From Oxalobacter formigenes (GTDB taxonomy: Bacteria; Pseudomonadota; Gammaproteobacteria; Burkholderiales; Burkholderiaceae_D): a stretch of 64,000 bases of DNA. The translations under genes were made by a program, and so were the position numbers. Location: NCBI GenBank assembly GCA_023667225.1, contig JAMPAN010000005.1, positions 1 through 64,000 of the forward strand, read 5' to 3'. The notes under the pieces were generated by a model. The model was not told where the DNA came from, searched no databases, and saw only the letters and a list, made by a program, of their open reading frames with translations. The first letter of the stretch is position 1. Every line of letters begins with the position of its first letter. Below are positions 53,536-64,000 of the stretch, one piece after another.

Positions 53536-55788
53536 ATGAAATTTCGTTTTCCTATCGTCATCATCGATGAAGATTACCGATCCGAAAATACGTCGGGCCT
53601 GGGCATCCGTGCGCTGGCCAAAGCCATAGAAGACGAAGGCATGGAAGTGCTGGGCGTAACCAGCTACGGCGATTTATCCCAATTTGCCCAGCAGCAATCC
53701 CGCGCATCTGCCTTCATTCTTTCCATTGACGATGAGGAATTTGGCGAAGGAACCGCATCCGAAATCAGCAATGCACTAAAACCGCTGCATAATTTTGTGG
53801 AGGAAATTCGCGACAAAAATGCGGATATTCCCATCTACCTGTATGGAGAAACCCGCACCTCACGGCATATCCCCAACGACCTGCTGCGTGAACTGCATGG
53901 GTTCATCCACATGTTTGAAGACACACCGGAATTCGTGGCGCGCCATATTATACGGGAAGCAAAATCCTACCTGGACGGACTGGCTCCCCCGTTCTTCCGT
54001 GCACTCATGCACTACGCGCAAGACGGCTCCTATTCGTGGCACTGCCCTGGCCATTCCGGCGGCGTCGCCTTCCTCAAATCACCGATCGGGCAAATGTTCC
54101 ATCAGTTTTTCGGGGAAAACATGCTCCGTGCCGATGTTTGCAACGCAGTGGAAGAACTGGGACAACTGCTTGACCATACCGGCCCCGTCGTGCAAAGCGA
54201 ACGCAACGCCGCCCGTATCTTCAATGCCGACCATTGCTACTTTGTCACTAACGGCACCTCCACCTCCAACAAAATCGTGTGGCATTCCACCATTGCCAAC
54301 GGTGACATCGTCGTAGTAGATCGCAATTGCCATAAATCGGTTCTGCATGCCATTATCATGACAGGTGCGATCCCTGTTTTTCTGATGCCGACCCGCAATC
54401 ATTACGGCATCATCGGCCCAATCCCCAAAGAAGAATTCGAGCCGGCCAACATCCGCCGGAAAATTGAGGCAAATCCCTTTGCACGTGATGCTGCCAGCAA
54501 GAAACCCCGCGTACTGACACTAACCCAGTCCACCTACGACGGCATTATCTACAATGTTGAAACCATTAAGGAAATGCTTGACGGCGAAATCGACACCCTG
54601 CATTTTGACGAGGCCTGGCTGCCGCACGCTACCTTCCATGAGTTCTACAAAGATATGCATGCCATCGGCAAAAACTCTGCCCGTGCCCAAAAATCCATTA
54701 TTTTTTCCACCCAGTCCACCCACAAACTGCTGGCCGGCCTGTCGCAGGCTTCCCAGATACTGGTTCAGGAATCCGAAACCGTCAAACTCGATCAGGATGT
54801 TTTCAACGAAGCCTTCCTGATGCACACCTCCACTTCACCGCAATACGCCATCATTGCTTCCTGTGATGTTGCCGCCGCCATGATGGAGCCGCCAGGCGGC
54901 AGGGCGCTGGTTGAAGAATCCCTGCTGGAAGCCCTGGACTTCAGGCGCGCCATGAAAAAAGTCTCCCAGGAATTCGGGCAGGAATGGTGGTTTGAAGTAT
55001 GGGGGCCCAGCCAGTTTGCAGAAGATGATATTGGAGAACGCGGCGACTGGATGCTCCGTGCCGAAGACACCTGGCATGGATTCGGCAACATTGCCCCTGG
55101 TTTCAACATGCTGGACCCGATCAAGGCAACCATCATCACCCCAGGACTCTCCCTGGATGGCGATTTCAAGGAAAGCGGCATTCCGGCCTCCATCGTCAAA
55201 ACCTACCTGGCCGAACATGGCGTAATTATCGAAAAATGCGGCCTTTATTCCTTCTTCATTATGTTTACCATCGGCATTACCAAAGGCCGCTGGAACACGC
55301 TTTTGACCGCCCTGCAACAATTCAAGGACGACTACGACCGCAACCAGCCCATCTGGCGAATCCTGCCGGAATTTGCGGCGCGCTCTCCCCACTATGAACG
55401 TCTGGGATTGAAAGATCTTTGCCAAAGCATCCACGATTTTTACCGTGAATATGATGTAGCGCGCCTGACGACAGAAATGTACTTGTCCGACATGATTCCC
55501 GCTATGAAACCGGCCGATGCCTTTGCCCGGATGGCCCACCGGAAAATCGAGCGGGTACCCATCGATGAACTGGAAGGCCGCGTTACTGCTATCCTGCTGA
55601 CCCCTTACCCGCCGGGGATTCCGCTTCTCATCCCGGGAGAAAGGTTCAACAAAACCATTGTGGACTATCTCAAATTTGCACGGGATTTCAATGAAAAATT
55701 CCCCGGATTTGAAACCGATGTGCACGGCCTGGTAACCCGGGAAATAGACGGAAAACGCGGCTATTTTGTTGATTGCGTCATTGATTGA
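53536..55788 (+). CDS. Orn/Lys/Arg decarboxylase, biodegradative type
   Basis: A 750-residue PLP enzyme decarboxylating arginine, lysine or ornithine to the amine, usually for acid resistance or polyamine supply. An N-terminal wing domain of response-regulator fold (about 1-130) precedes the PLP core with HCPGHSGG, TNGTSTSNK, the FDEAWLPHA pyridine-N Asp and PLP Lys397 in STQSTHKLLAGLSQ. The C-terminal domain carries the TPYPPGIPLLIPGER motif. Length fits AdiA (756) and CadA (715); the substrate cannot be read by eye. GGAG lies 8 bases before the ATG. No antiporter gene is next to it. Confidence 0.9.
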   Translation: MKFRFPIVIIDEDYRSENTSGLGIRALAKAIEDEGMEVLGVTSYGDLSQFAQQQSRASAFILSIDDEEFGEGTASEISNALKPLHNFVEEIRDKNADIPIYLYGETRTSRHIPNDLLRELHGFIHMFEDTPEFVARHIIREAKSYLDGLAPPFFRALMHYAQDGSYSWHCPGHSGGVAFLKSPIGQMFHQFFGENMLRADVCNAVEELGQLLDHTGPVVQSERNAARIFNADHCYFVTNGTSTSNKIVWHSTIANGDIVVVDRNCHKSVLHAIIMTGAIPVFLMPTRNHYGIIGPIPKEEFEPANIRRKIEANPFARDAASKKPRVLTLTQSTYDGIIYNVETIKEMLDGEIDTLHFDEAWLPHATFHEFYKDMHAIGKNSARAQKSIIFSTQSTHKLLAGLSQASQILVQESETVKLDQDVFNEAFLMHTSTSPQYAIIASCDVAAAMMEPPGGRALVEESLLEALDFRRAMKKVSQEFGQEWWFEVWGPSQFAEDDIGERGDWMLRAEDTWHGFGNIAPGFNMLDPIKATIITPGLSLDGDFKESGIPASIVKTYLAEHGVIIEKCGLYSFFIMFTIGITKGRWNTLLTALQQFKDDYDRNQPIWRILPEFAARSPHYERLGLKDLCQSIHDFYREYDVARLTTEMYLSDMIPAMKPADAFARMAHRKIERVPIDELEGRVTAILLTPYPPGIPLLIPGERFNKTIVDYLKFARDFNEKFPGFETDVHGLVTREIDGKRGYFVDCVID

Positions 55789-55806
55789 ACCATAAAAGCA
55801 AACCAC

Positions 55807-55832
55807 CCCTGCCGGGAAACAAACCGGCAGGG
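55807..55832 (+). terminator. Terminator-like hairpin after the decarboxylase
   Basis: CCCTGCCGG (55807-55815) pairs with CCGGCAGGG (55824-55832). No T tract follows, so it may be a weak terminator or a 3'-end protector. Confidence 0.4.
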
Positions 55833-55979
55833 AAAATAACACCGCACCGTTCCTGATACCCTGCAAAACTGGCTGCCATACTTTGCCGCCCGTCCTCTTT
55901 CTGCTTCAGAAAAATAACATAACAGTAAGGCAATCCTGCATAATAAGCGCCTGTTTTTCACTTTCTGTCAAATCTGACC

Positions 55980-57179
55980 ATGAATCCGCACTTAAGCCGG
56001 CTGCAACCCTACCCCTTTGAAAAACTGCGCCGGCTCTTTTCCGGCATTACCCCCCCTGCATCGCTCAAACACATCAATCTGGGCATTGGCGAACCCAGGC
56101 ATCCTACGCCCCAACTCATCAAAAACGCGCTTAACCGGCACCTGGATGGACTGGCAAATTATCCCGCAACAAAGGGAATAGACGAGCTGCGGCAAGCCAT
56201 TGCCGGATGGCTCAAACGCCGCTACCACATTCCGCTTCCCGACAGCCAAACCCAAATCCTTCCAACGCTGGGCTCAAGAGAAGCCCTGTTCTCACTGGCA
56301 CAGGCCGTATTGGACCCGCTCAATCATAGCCTGGTTATCTGCCCCAACCCGTTCTACCAGATCTATGAAGGCGCAGCCTTGCTGGGAGGAGCAGAACCCT
56401 ATTTTGTTAACGCCAATCCAGCCTGCCGTTTTAACTGTGACTACGACAGCATCCCTGCTGCCGTATGGGAAAAAGCACGCCTCCTTTATCTGTGTTCCCC
56501 TGCCAACCCGACAGGATCTGTGCTGGATCTGTCTGAATGGAAAAAACTGTTTGAACTTTCAGACCAGTATGGTTTCATTATCGCCTCAGACGAGTGCTAT
56601 TCGGAAATCTATTTTGGTAACAACGCGCCGTTAGGCGGGCTGCAGGCGGCATCCCTTCTGGGCCGTTCCGATTATCGCAACCTGGTTATTCTCTCCAGCC
56701 TGTCCAAACGCTCCAACGTACCCGGCATGCGTTCCGGCTTTGCCGCAGGCGATGCCACCATCATAGAAAAATTTTTGCTGTACCGTACTTACCATGGCAG
56801 CGCCATGAACCTGGCTATCCAGCATGCCTCTATTGCCGCATGGAATGATGAAACGCATGTCATAGAAAACCGCCGGAAATACCAGGAAAAATTCAGTGCT
56901 GCAACGCCTCTTCTTCAGGAAGTATTAAATATCGACTGGCCGGACGCCAGTTTTTACCTCTGGGCTGAAGTACACGAAAAAACCGGGCTGACCGATACTG
57001 AATTTGCCAGACGGCTGTATGAAGACAGCAACGTCACCGTATTGCCAGGAAGCTATCTTGCCAGACAGGCGCATGGCGTCAATCCGGGCGAAAACCGCAT
57101 CCGGATTGCCCTTGTTGCCGAATACGAAGAACTGATGGAAGCCGTCAGCCGCATCACCGGCTTCATCCGGCGTTTATAA
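55980..57179 (+). CDS. dapC: Succinyldiaminopimelate transaminase
   Basis: A 399-residue class I PLP aminotransferase of the succinylase branch of lysine/diaminopimelate synthesis. It shows LGIGEPRHPTP, the CSPANPTGSVLDL Asn site, IASDECYSEIYF, and the PLP Lys in LSSLSKRSNVPGMRSG. It is followed after 39 bases by dapD and dapE, which fixes its role among related aminotransferases. Confidence 0.92.
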   Translation: MNPHLSRLQPYPFEKLRRLFSGITPPASLKHINLGIGEPRHPTPQLIKNALNRHLDGLANYPATKGIDELRQAIAGWLKRRYHIPLPDSQTQILPTLGSREALFSLAQAVLDPLNHSLVICPNPFYQIYEGAALLGGAEPYFVNANPACRFNCDYDSIPAAVWEKARLLYLCSPANPTGSVLDLSEWKKLFELSDQYGFIIASDECYSEIYFGNNAPLGGLQAASLLGRSDYRNLVILSSLSKRSNVPGMRSGFAAGDATIIEKFLLYRTYHGSAMNLAIQHASIAAWNDETHVIENRRKYQEKFSAATPLLQEVLNIDWPDASFYLWAEVHEKTGLTDTEFARRLYEDSNVTVLPGSYLARQAHGVNPGENRIRIALVAEYEELMEAVSRITGFIRRL

Positions 57180-57218
57180 TATTTTCTTTTATTGCATATA
57201 CCTGTTTTCCCTACCCTT

Positions 57219-58061
57219 ATGACTCAGAATCTGGAACAAACCATCGAAGATGCCTGGAACAACCGCATCAACCTCACCGCTCTCTCCTCTTCAGCTGAAA
57301 TTCGCAATGCTATCAATGAGGTTGTTACCCGCCTGGATCAGGGAACCCTCCGTATCGCCGAAAAAAACAGCGAAGGGCAATGGGTAGTCAACCAATGGGC
57401 TAAAAAGGCAGTTCTGCTTTCCTTCCGTCTGGAAGAGAACATCGCCATGCCTATCGGCGCATCCGGCTCTCCCGCCATGCACTTTTATGACAAAGTCTCC
57501 AGCAAATTCGCTGCCTATACCGATGCGGATTTTGCGCGCGGCGGATTTCGCGTCGTACCGCCGGCAGTGGCCCGCCGGGGCTGCTTCATCGGAAAAAATG
57601 TCGTCATGATGCCCTCTTTCGTCAATATCGGCGCCTATGTGGATGAGGGCACCATGATTGATACCTGGGCAACCGTCGGCTCCTGCGCACAAATCGGCAA
57701 ACATGTCCACCTCTCTGGCGGCGTTGGTATTGGCGGCGTCCTGGAACCGGTACAGGCCAACCCGACCATCATTGAAGACAACTGCTTTATTGGTGCGCGC
57801 TCGGAAATTGTCGAGGGAGTAATCGTTGAAGAAAACAGCGTCATCTCCATGGGCGTCTATATCGGCCAGTCAACCCGCATCTACGACAGGGAAAACGACT
57901 GCATCCTCTATGGGCGTATTCCCGCAGGATCCGTTGTCGTCCCCGGCAACCTGCCATCCGAAGATGGCAAATACAGCCTATACTGCGCTGTCATCGTCAA
58001 ACGGGTAGATGCCCGGACCCGCGCAAAAACCGCCATCAACGACCTCCTCCGGGAAGCCTGA
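57219..58061 (+). CDS. dapD: Tetrahydrodipicolinate N-succinyltransferase
   Basis: A 280-residue hexapeptide-repeat acyltransferase that succinylates tetrahydrodipicolinate. The left-handed beta-helix is seen from about residue 115 ([23 protein letters not shown], then [15 protein letters not shown]). E. coli DapD has 274 residues. I use the ATG at 57219 (MTQNLEQT); a TTG at 57192 would add nine residues. It lies between dapC and dapE. Confidence 0.95.
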   Translation: MTQNLEQTIEDAWNNRINLTALSSSAEIRNAINEVVTRLDQGTLRIAEKNSEGQWVVNQWAKKAVLLSFRLEENIAMPIGASGSPAMHFYDKVSSKFAAYTDADFARGGFRVVPPAVARRGCFIGKNVVMMPSFVNIGAYVDEGTMIDTWATVGSCAQIGKHVHLSGGVGIGGVLEPVQANPTIIEDNCFIGARSEIVEGVIVEENSVISMGVYIGQSTRIYDRENDCILYGRIPAGSVVVPGNLPSEDGKYSLYCAVIVKRVDARTRAKTAINDLLREA

Positions 58062-58068
58062 ACAAGCC

Positions 58069-59199
58069 ATGAATACCACACTGGAACTGGCAAAAAAGCT
58101 GATTGCCCAGCCCTCTGTCACACCGGATGACCATAATTGCCAGAAACTCCTGATTCAGCTACTGGAACCCTTGGGGTTTCATTGTGAAACCATTACCTCA
58201 AGCGGCGTAACCAACCTGTGGGCCAAACATGGGCAAACCCGCCCGCTCGTTATCATGGCCGGTCATACAGATGTCGTACCGCCGGGTCCGGCGGAAAAAT
58301 GGACAACGCCTCCTTTTTTTCCGGCCGAGCGGGACGGCAGACTCTACGGGCGCGGTGCAGCCGATATGAAAACCCCTCTGGCCGCCATGGTCATCGCTGC
58401 CTGCGAATTCATTGAAACCCGGCCGGACTACACAGGGTCTATCGCTTTTTTGGTTACCAGCGATGAAGAAGGCCCCGCTACAGACGGCACCATGCTGGTT
58501 TGCGACATCCTCAAAAAACGGGGCGAAAAACCGGATTACTGCATCGTAGGCGAACCCAGCTCCCTGAAACGGCAAGGCGATACCATCAAAAACGGCCGGC
58601 GCGGTTCCCTCCTGGGCAAACTGACAATCAAAGGCATCCAGGGCCATATCGCTTATCCCGACATCGCCAAAAATCCTATTCACCTGGCACTGCCGGCACT
58701 GGCTGAACTGGCTGCAGAAAAATGGGACAACGGCAATCTCTATTACGACCCTACATCCTGGCAAATCTCCAACATCCACGCCGGGACAGGCGCCTACAAT
58801 GTCATACCCGGCGAAATAACCATTGATTTCAACTTCCGTTTTTCCACCGAAAACACCGCAGAAAGCCTGCAAGAACGGGTTTGTGCCATTCTTGACAAAC
58901 ATAACCTGACATACCGGCTTGACTGGAGCCTGTCAGGCCTGCCCTTCCTGACGCCGGAAGGCGCCTTGTGCGAAGCACTCGCTTCAGCCATCAGGGAAGA
59001 AACCGGCATAACGCCAAGCCTGTCCACAACCGGCGGCACCTCCGACGGCCGTTTTATCGCGCAAATCTGCCCCCAGGTAGCAGAATTCGGGCCGCTCATG
59101 ACAACCATTCACCAGATTGATGAACACATCCCTGTTGCAGACATTGAACCCCTCAAAAATATTTACCGGCGCACACTGGAAAAACTGCTTTTGAAATGA
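58069..59199 (+). CDS. dapE: Succinyl-diaminopimelate desuccinylase
   Basis: A 376-residue zinc peptidase-family enzyme releasing diaminopimelate for lysine and peptidoglycan. Metal ligands are in [36 protein letters not shown] and the C-terminal HQIDEHIPV; the Glu-Glu pair is in DEEG. The start is 7 bases after dapD. Its stop overlaps the prmB ATG by 4 bases. Confidence 0.96.
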   Translation: MNTTLELAKKLIAQPSVTPDDHNCQKLLIQLLEPLGFHCETITSSGVTNLWAKHGQTRPLVIMAGHTDVVPPGPAEKWTTPPFFPAERDGRLYGRGAADMKTPLAAMVIAACEFIETRPDYTGSIAFLVTSDEEGPATDGTMLVCDILKKRGEKPDYCIVGEPSSLKRQGDTIKNGRRGSLLGKLTIKGIQGHIAYPDIAKNPIHLALPALAELAAEKWDNGNLYYDPTSWQISNIHAGTGAYNVIPGEITIDFNFRFSTENTAESLQERVCAILDKHNLTYRLDWSLSGLPFLTPEGALCEALASAIREETGITPSLSTTGGTSDGRFIAQICPQVAEFGPLMTTIHQIDEHIPVADIEPLKNIYRRTLEKLLLK

Positions 59200-60092
59200 A
59201 TACCGCTTTCCCTGCATTTAATACCATCCGGGACATGATCCGGCTGGCTGTTACCGGATTTAACCGGGCTCACCTTTTTTTCGGCCACGGCAATGACAAC
59301 GCCTTTGACGAAGCAGCCTACCTTGTCCTAAGCAGCCTTTCCCTTCCGCTTGACAAACTTGAGCCCCTGCTTGATGCCAAACTGACCGCCGAAGAAACTG
59401 CCCGTATCCGCACACTGATTGAACGGCGCATTACCGAACGTATTCCGGCAGCCTATCTCACAAGCGAAGCCTGGCTCCAGGGATACCGCTTCTATGTCGA
59501 CCCGCGCGCCCTGATTCCCCGTTCCTTTATTGCCGAACTGATCACGGAACAGTTTGCTCCCTGGATAGAAGATCCGGAAAGCCCCTGCCGCATCCTGGAA
59601 CTTTGCACCGGATCAGGCTGCCTGGCCATCATGCTGGCCGATGTCTTTCCCAATGCCATTATCGATGCAGTTGACCTGTCAAAAGAGGCCCTGGAAGTCG
59701 CCCGAATCAACATAGCAGAATACCGGATGGAAGAACGCATCAACCTCATCCAGTCCGACCTCTATCAGGCAATCCCGGAAAAAACTTACGACCTGATTAT
59801 CACCAATCCGCCTTACGTCAACAGCCGCTCCATGCAGAAACTGCCGCCGGAATACCGGCATGAACCCCAAATGGCACTGGAAGGCGGAGCAGACGGCATG
59901 AATCTGGTCAAGCCCATCGTGTCCGGCGCAGGGCAGTACCTGACAGAAAACGGCCTGCTGATCGTTGAAATTGGCAATGAAGCCCGCCACGCACAGGCCG
60001 CCCTGCCCGAACTGGAGCTTACCTGGCTTTCCACCAGCGGCGGAGACGACCGCGTTTTCCTTGTTGAAGCAAGCCAGCTGCATACCTTTTAA
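59196..60092 (+). CDS. prmB: Ribosomal protein L3 glutamine methyltransferase
   Basis: A 298-residue SAM methyltransferase that modifies a glutamine of 50S protein L3. It has motif [16 protein letters not shown] and the glutamine-methylating NPPYV at 204-208. The N-terminal helical domain (about 1-90) is of the PrmB type; PrmC, which methylates release factors, is the main alternative. Coupled to dapE. Confidence 0.9.
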   Translation: MNTAFPAFNTIRDMIRLAVTGFNRAHLFFGHGNDNAFDEAAYLVLSSLSLPLDKLEPLLDAKLTAEETARIRTLIERRITERIPAAYLTSEAWLQGYRFYVDPRALIPRSFIAELITEQFAPWIEDPESPCRILELCTGSGCLAIMLADVFPNAIIDAVDLSKEALEVARINIAEYRMEERINLIQSDLYQAIPEKTYDLIITNPPYVNSRSMQKLPPEYRHEPQMALEGGADGMNLVKPIVSGAGQYLTENGLLIVEIGNEARHAQAALPELELTWLSTSGGDDRVFLVEASQLHTF

Positions 60093-60097
60093 CCGTT

Positions 60098-62035
<1,938 letters not shown>

Positions 62036-62039
62036 AGCC

Positions 62040-62480
62040 TCAGGCTTTTATCACCTCATCTGTCCCCTGATTGGCCAATGCGTCAGCCCGCTCATTCCCT
62101 GGATGTCCGGCATGGCCCTTGACCCATTGCCAGCTTATTTCATGCTGCGCCTGTGCCGCATCCAGCGCCTGCCATAAATCCGTATTCTTCACAGGTTGCC
62201 TGGCTGCCGTCTTCCATCCCTTCGCCTTCCAGCCGTAAATCCATTCCGTTATCCCCTTCTTCACATACTGGCTATCCGTATGAAGAATAACACGGCAAGG
62301 CCTTTTCAGTGCCTGCAACGCCCTGATAACCGCCGTCAGCTCCATCCGGTTATTGGTCGTTTCCAGCTCCCCGCCAAACATCTCCTTGCAATGCTGCCCA
62401 AACACCATAACCACTCCCCAGCCGCCAGGCCCTGGATTCCCTCGGCAAGCGCCATCCGTATAAATTTCCACTTCATCCAT
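62040..62480 (-). CDS. rnhA: Ribonuclease HI
   Basis: A 146-residue nuclease that degrades RNA in RNA-DNA hybrids. The DEDD residues are visible: Asp in [17 protein letters not shown], Glu in [10 protein letters not shown], Asp in LHTDSQYV and Asp in NERADALAN. The ATG at 62480 ([10 protein letters not shown]) is the usual start. It converges on the ABC-F gene with a 4-base gap and is divergent from gloB. Confidence 0.95.
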   Translation of the reverse strand: MDEVEIYTDGACRGNPGPGGWGVVMVFGQHCKEMFGGELETTNNRMELTAVIRALQALKRPCRVILHTDSQYVKKGITEWIYGWKAKGWKTAARQPVKNTDLWQALDAAQAQHEISWQWVKGHAGHPGNERADALANQGTDEVIKA

Positions 62481-62531
62481 TTTATTCTTTCTCCGGTTGC
62501 GGCACATTCAACTTCCGCTGTCCTGCGCGGT

Positions 62532-62537
62532 TATAAT
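62532..62537 (+). promoter_or_regulatory. -10 element for gloB
   Basis: A perfect TATAAT 27 bases before the gloB ATG, in the gap divergent from rnhA. No clear -35 at the right distance (TTCAAC is 19 bases upstream). Confidence 0.35.
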
Positions 62538-62564
62538 GAAATTTTTACACACGGAAACACCTCT

Positions 62565-63359
62565 ATGGCCAAACTGCCGGAAAAAACACCTCATGTAACA
62601 GCCCTGCCAGCCTTTAACGACAATTACATCTGGATGATCGATAACGGCAAACAGGCCATTGTCGTTGATCCGGGCGATGCCGCCGTTGTCATGGCAACGC
62701 TACAACAGCGCGCCCTGCCGCTTGATGCCATTTTACTGACGCACCGGCACGATGACCATACCGGGGGCCTGCCGCGTCTGATTGCAGAATACGCGCCGCC
62801 CGTATATGGCCCGAAAAACGACAACATCCCCGGTGTTGACCAACCGGTACAGGAAGGCAGCACGCTATCCATTGAAGCACTCGGCCTTTCCTTTACCGTA
62901 CTGGATGTACCGGGCCATACCTGCGGACACATTGCCTATTATTCCCCTTCTCACCACTGGCTTTTTTGCGGCGACATGCTTTTTGGCGCCGGCTGCGGCA
63001 GAATGTTTGAAGGAACGCCGGAAATCATGGAAGCATCCCTTGCCAAACTGGCTGCCCTGCCGGATGAGACACAGGTATTTGCCGCACATGAATATACCCT
63101 CTCCAACCTGAAATTTGCCCTTGAAATCGAACCGGCCAACCAGGATATCCTGGAACGCCTGAAAAACGATACAGCCAGGCGTAACAAAAAACAGCCTACC
63201 CTGCCCTCGACCATAGGGCTGGAAAAAAAGACCAATCCCTTCCTGCGCAACCACGAACCTGGCGTATTAAAACAGCTCTCATCGCTTGGGCTCATTAGGA
63301 GCGACAACCCTGTAGAGGCATTTGCCGCCATGAGAGAATGGAAAAATGTTTACCGTTAA
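62565..63359 (+). CDS. gloB: Hydroxyacylglutathione hydrolase (glyoxalase II)
   Basis: A 264-residue metallo-beta-lactamase-fold enzyme that releases D-lactate from S-lactoylglutathione in methylglyoxal detoxification. The metal site is THRHDDHTGG, with further ligands in PGHTCGHIAYY and GDMLFGAGCGRMF, and the C-terminal HEYTLSNLKFA is diagnostic. The ATG at 62565 gives MAKLPEK; a TATAAT (62532-62537) lies 27 bases upstream, so the longer frame is not used. Confidence 0.93.
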   Translation: MAKLPEKTPHVTALPAFNDNYIWMIDNGKQAIVVDPGDAAVVMATLQQRALPLDAILLTHRHDDHTGGLPRLIAEYAPPVYGPKNDNIPGVDQPVQEGSTLSIEALGLSFTVLDVPGHTCGHIAYYSPSHHWLFCGDMLFGAGCGRMFEGTPEIMEASLAKLAALPDETQVFAAHEYTLSNLKFALEIEPANQDILERLKNDTARRNKKQPTLPSTIGLEKKTNPFLRNHEPGVLKQLSSLGLIRSDNPVEAFAAMREWKNVYR

Positions 63360-63444
63360 AACCTCTCCCGTCTTTCCCGACTACCTGTTGCTGCCGTACC
63401 GGCTTTTGCACTGCGGTACAGCATAACTGCCAAGGAGAACACGC

Positions 63445-63897
63445 ATGTCAGAAAGCTTTACCGTCACGCTGACACACAGGGAAGCCTATCGTTTCGAAGT
63501 CGCATTTGAAGATGCCTTTCCAAACTTTGGCCCCTACCTCTCAGACGAACCGGAACCCATGGGGACCAACAAAGGGCCAGCGCCGCCCCACATGCTCATC
63601 GCCTCCGTTGCCAACTGTCTGGCAGTCAGCTTCATGTTTGCCGCCAACCGGGCAAAGCAGGATACCGGCGGATTAGTCACCAAAGCAACCTGCCATATCG
63701 GCAGGAACGAAAACCGCCATTTCCGGATTGTCAAAATCGAAGTGGAAATACAAACCGGGAAAACAGCGGAAGATATCGGTGAACTGGATGATATCCTCTC
63801 ACGCTTTGAAGGAATCAGCACCGTCTCGCGCAGCGTGCTTGAAGGCATACCAATTCAAACAACCGTAACAGACAAAACAGGCAAACGTCTGAAATAA
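63445..63897 (+). CDS. OsmC-family protein
   Basis: A 150-residue OsmC/Ohr-like fold protein: GTNKGPAPPHMLIASVANCLA carries one conserved Cys on the central helix, with a second Cys in ATCHIGRNE. Classical members reduce organic hydroperoxides through two Cys; the second Cys here is not in the classical position, so peroxidase activity is uncertain. The preceding gene is gloB, another detoxification enzyme. Confidence 0.8.
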   Translation: MSESFTVTLTHREAYRFEVAFEDAFPNFGPYLSDEPEPMGTNKGPAPPHMLIASVANCLAVSFMFAANRAKQDTGGLVTKATCHIGRNENRHFRIVKIEVEIQTGKTAEDIGELDDILSRFEGISTVSRSVLEGIPIQTTVTDKTGKRLK

Positions 63898-63973
63898 GCG
63901 GTTGCCTGTGCCACGCCTGATCGCAGCAGCATAAAATCCGTTTTGGATCCGGCTGTTTACAAGAGGAAGAACC

Positions 63974-64000
63974 ATGCAAATTGGCCATATCTGTACTCCT
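63974..64000 (+). CDS. Start of a gene cut by the right edge
   Basis: AGAGGAAGAACC precedes an ATG at 63974 that opens MQIGHICTP to the edge of the window. Only nine codons are visible; the product cannot be told. Confidence 0.4.

Noticed and set aside
54835..55866. 343-codon open frame antisense to the decarboxylase
   Set aside because: It lies wholly opposite a full-length family gene and has no recognisable domain; a long antisense frame is expected from the codon bias.

Overview
The window looks like a chromosomal segment of a betaproteobacterium in the order Burkholderiales. Gene orders typical of that group are present (hfq-hflX-hflK-hflC-hisZ-purA, smc-zipA-ligA, plsX-fabH-fabD-fabG-acpP-fabF). 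The base composition is only moderately GC-rich, with short A/T runs, which would fit Oxalobacteraceae such as Oxalobacter. The genus is an inference; no rRNA gene is present to confirm it.

Positions 1-3900 are the end of a decayed integrative element or prophage abutting a tRNA-Ser(CGA) gene. They hold a ParB-domain phage-type protein, a HicAB toxin-antitoxin pair, a possible BrnA-like antitoxin tail, a standalone HsdR_N-type nuclease-fold protein, an XRE repressor with an operator-like palindrome, and a frameshifted, 5'-truncated tyrosine integrase.

From 4100 to 49464 the window is mostly housekeeping. map, glnD and an RluF-like pseudouridine synthase are on the plus strand. A minus-strand run smc-zipA-ligA-galU-def follows. 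pbpG is on the plus strand. Then comes a long minus-strand run: ndk, rlmN, rodZ, ispG, hisS, yfgM, bamB, der, hfq, hflX, hflK, hflC, hisZ, purA. The next minus-strand block covers fatty-acid synthesis and envelope stress: yceD, rpmF, plsX, fabH, fabD, fabG, acpP, fabF, then after a terminator ygfX-like, rpoE, a short rseA and a DegP/DegQ-like protease. yceF and an RsmI-like methyltransferase lie on plus and converge on rlmJ. cheR-cheD (minus) stand back to back with a soluble PAS histidine kinase and its NarL-type regulator (plus).

Positions 49540-53360 form an AT-richer restriction-modification island: a 5'-truncated XRE regulator, a beta-type DNA methyltransferase, and a 910-residue protein combining an N-terminal PD-(D/E)XK nuclease site with a gamma-type N6-adenine methyltransferase. 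It ends at its own terminator. This is the most unusual cargo in the window.

From 53536 to the end the chromosome resumes with a biodegradative-type amino-acid decarboxylase, the lysine/diaminopimelate genes dapC-dapD-dapE, prmB, an ABC-F ATPase, rnhA (minus), gloB, an OsmC-family protein, and the first nine codons of one more gene at the right edge.
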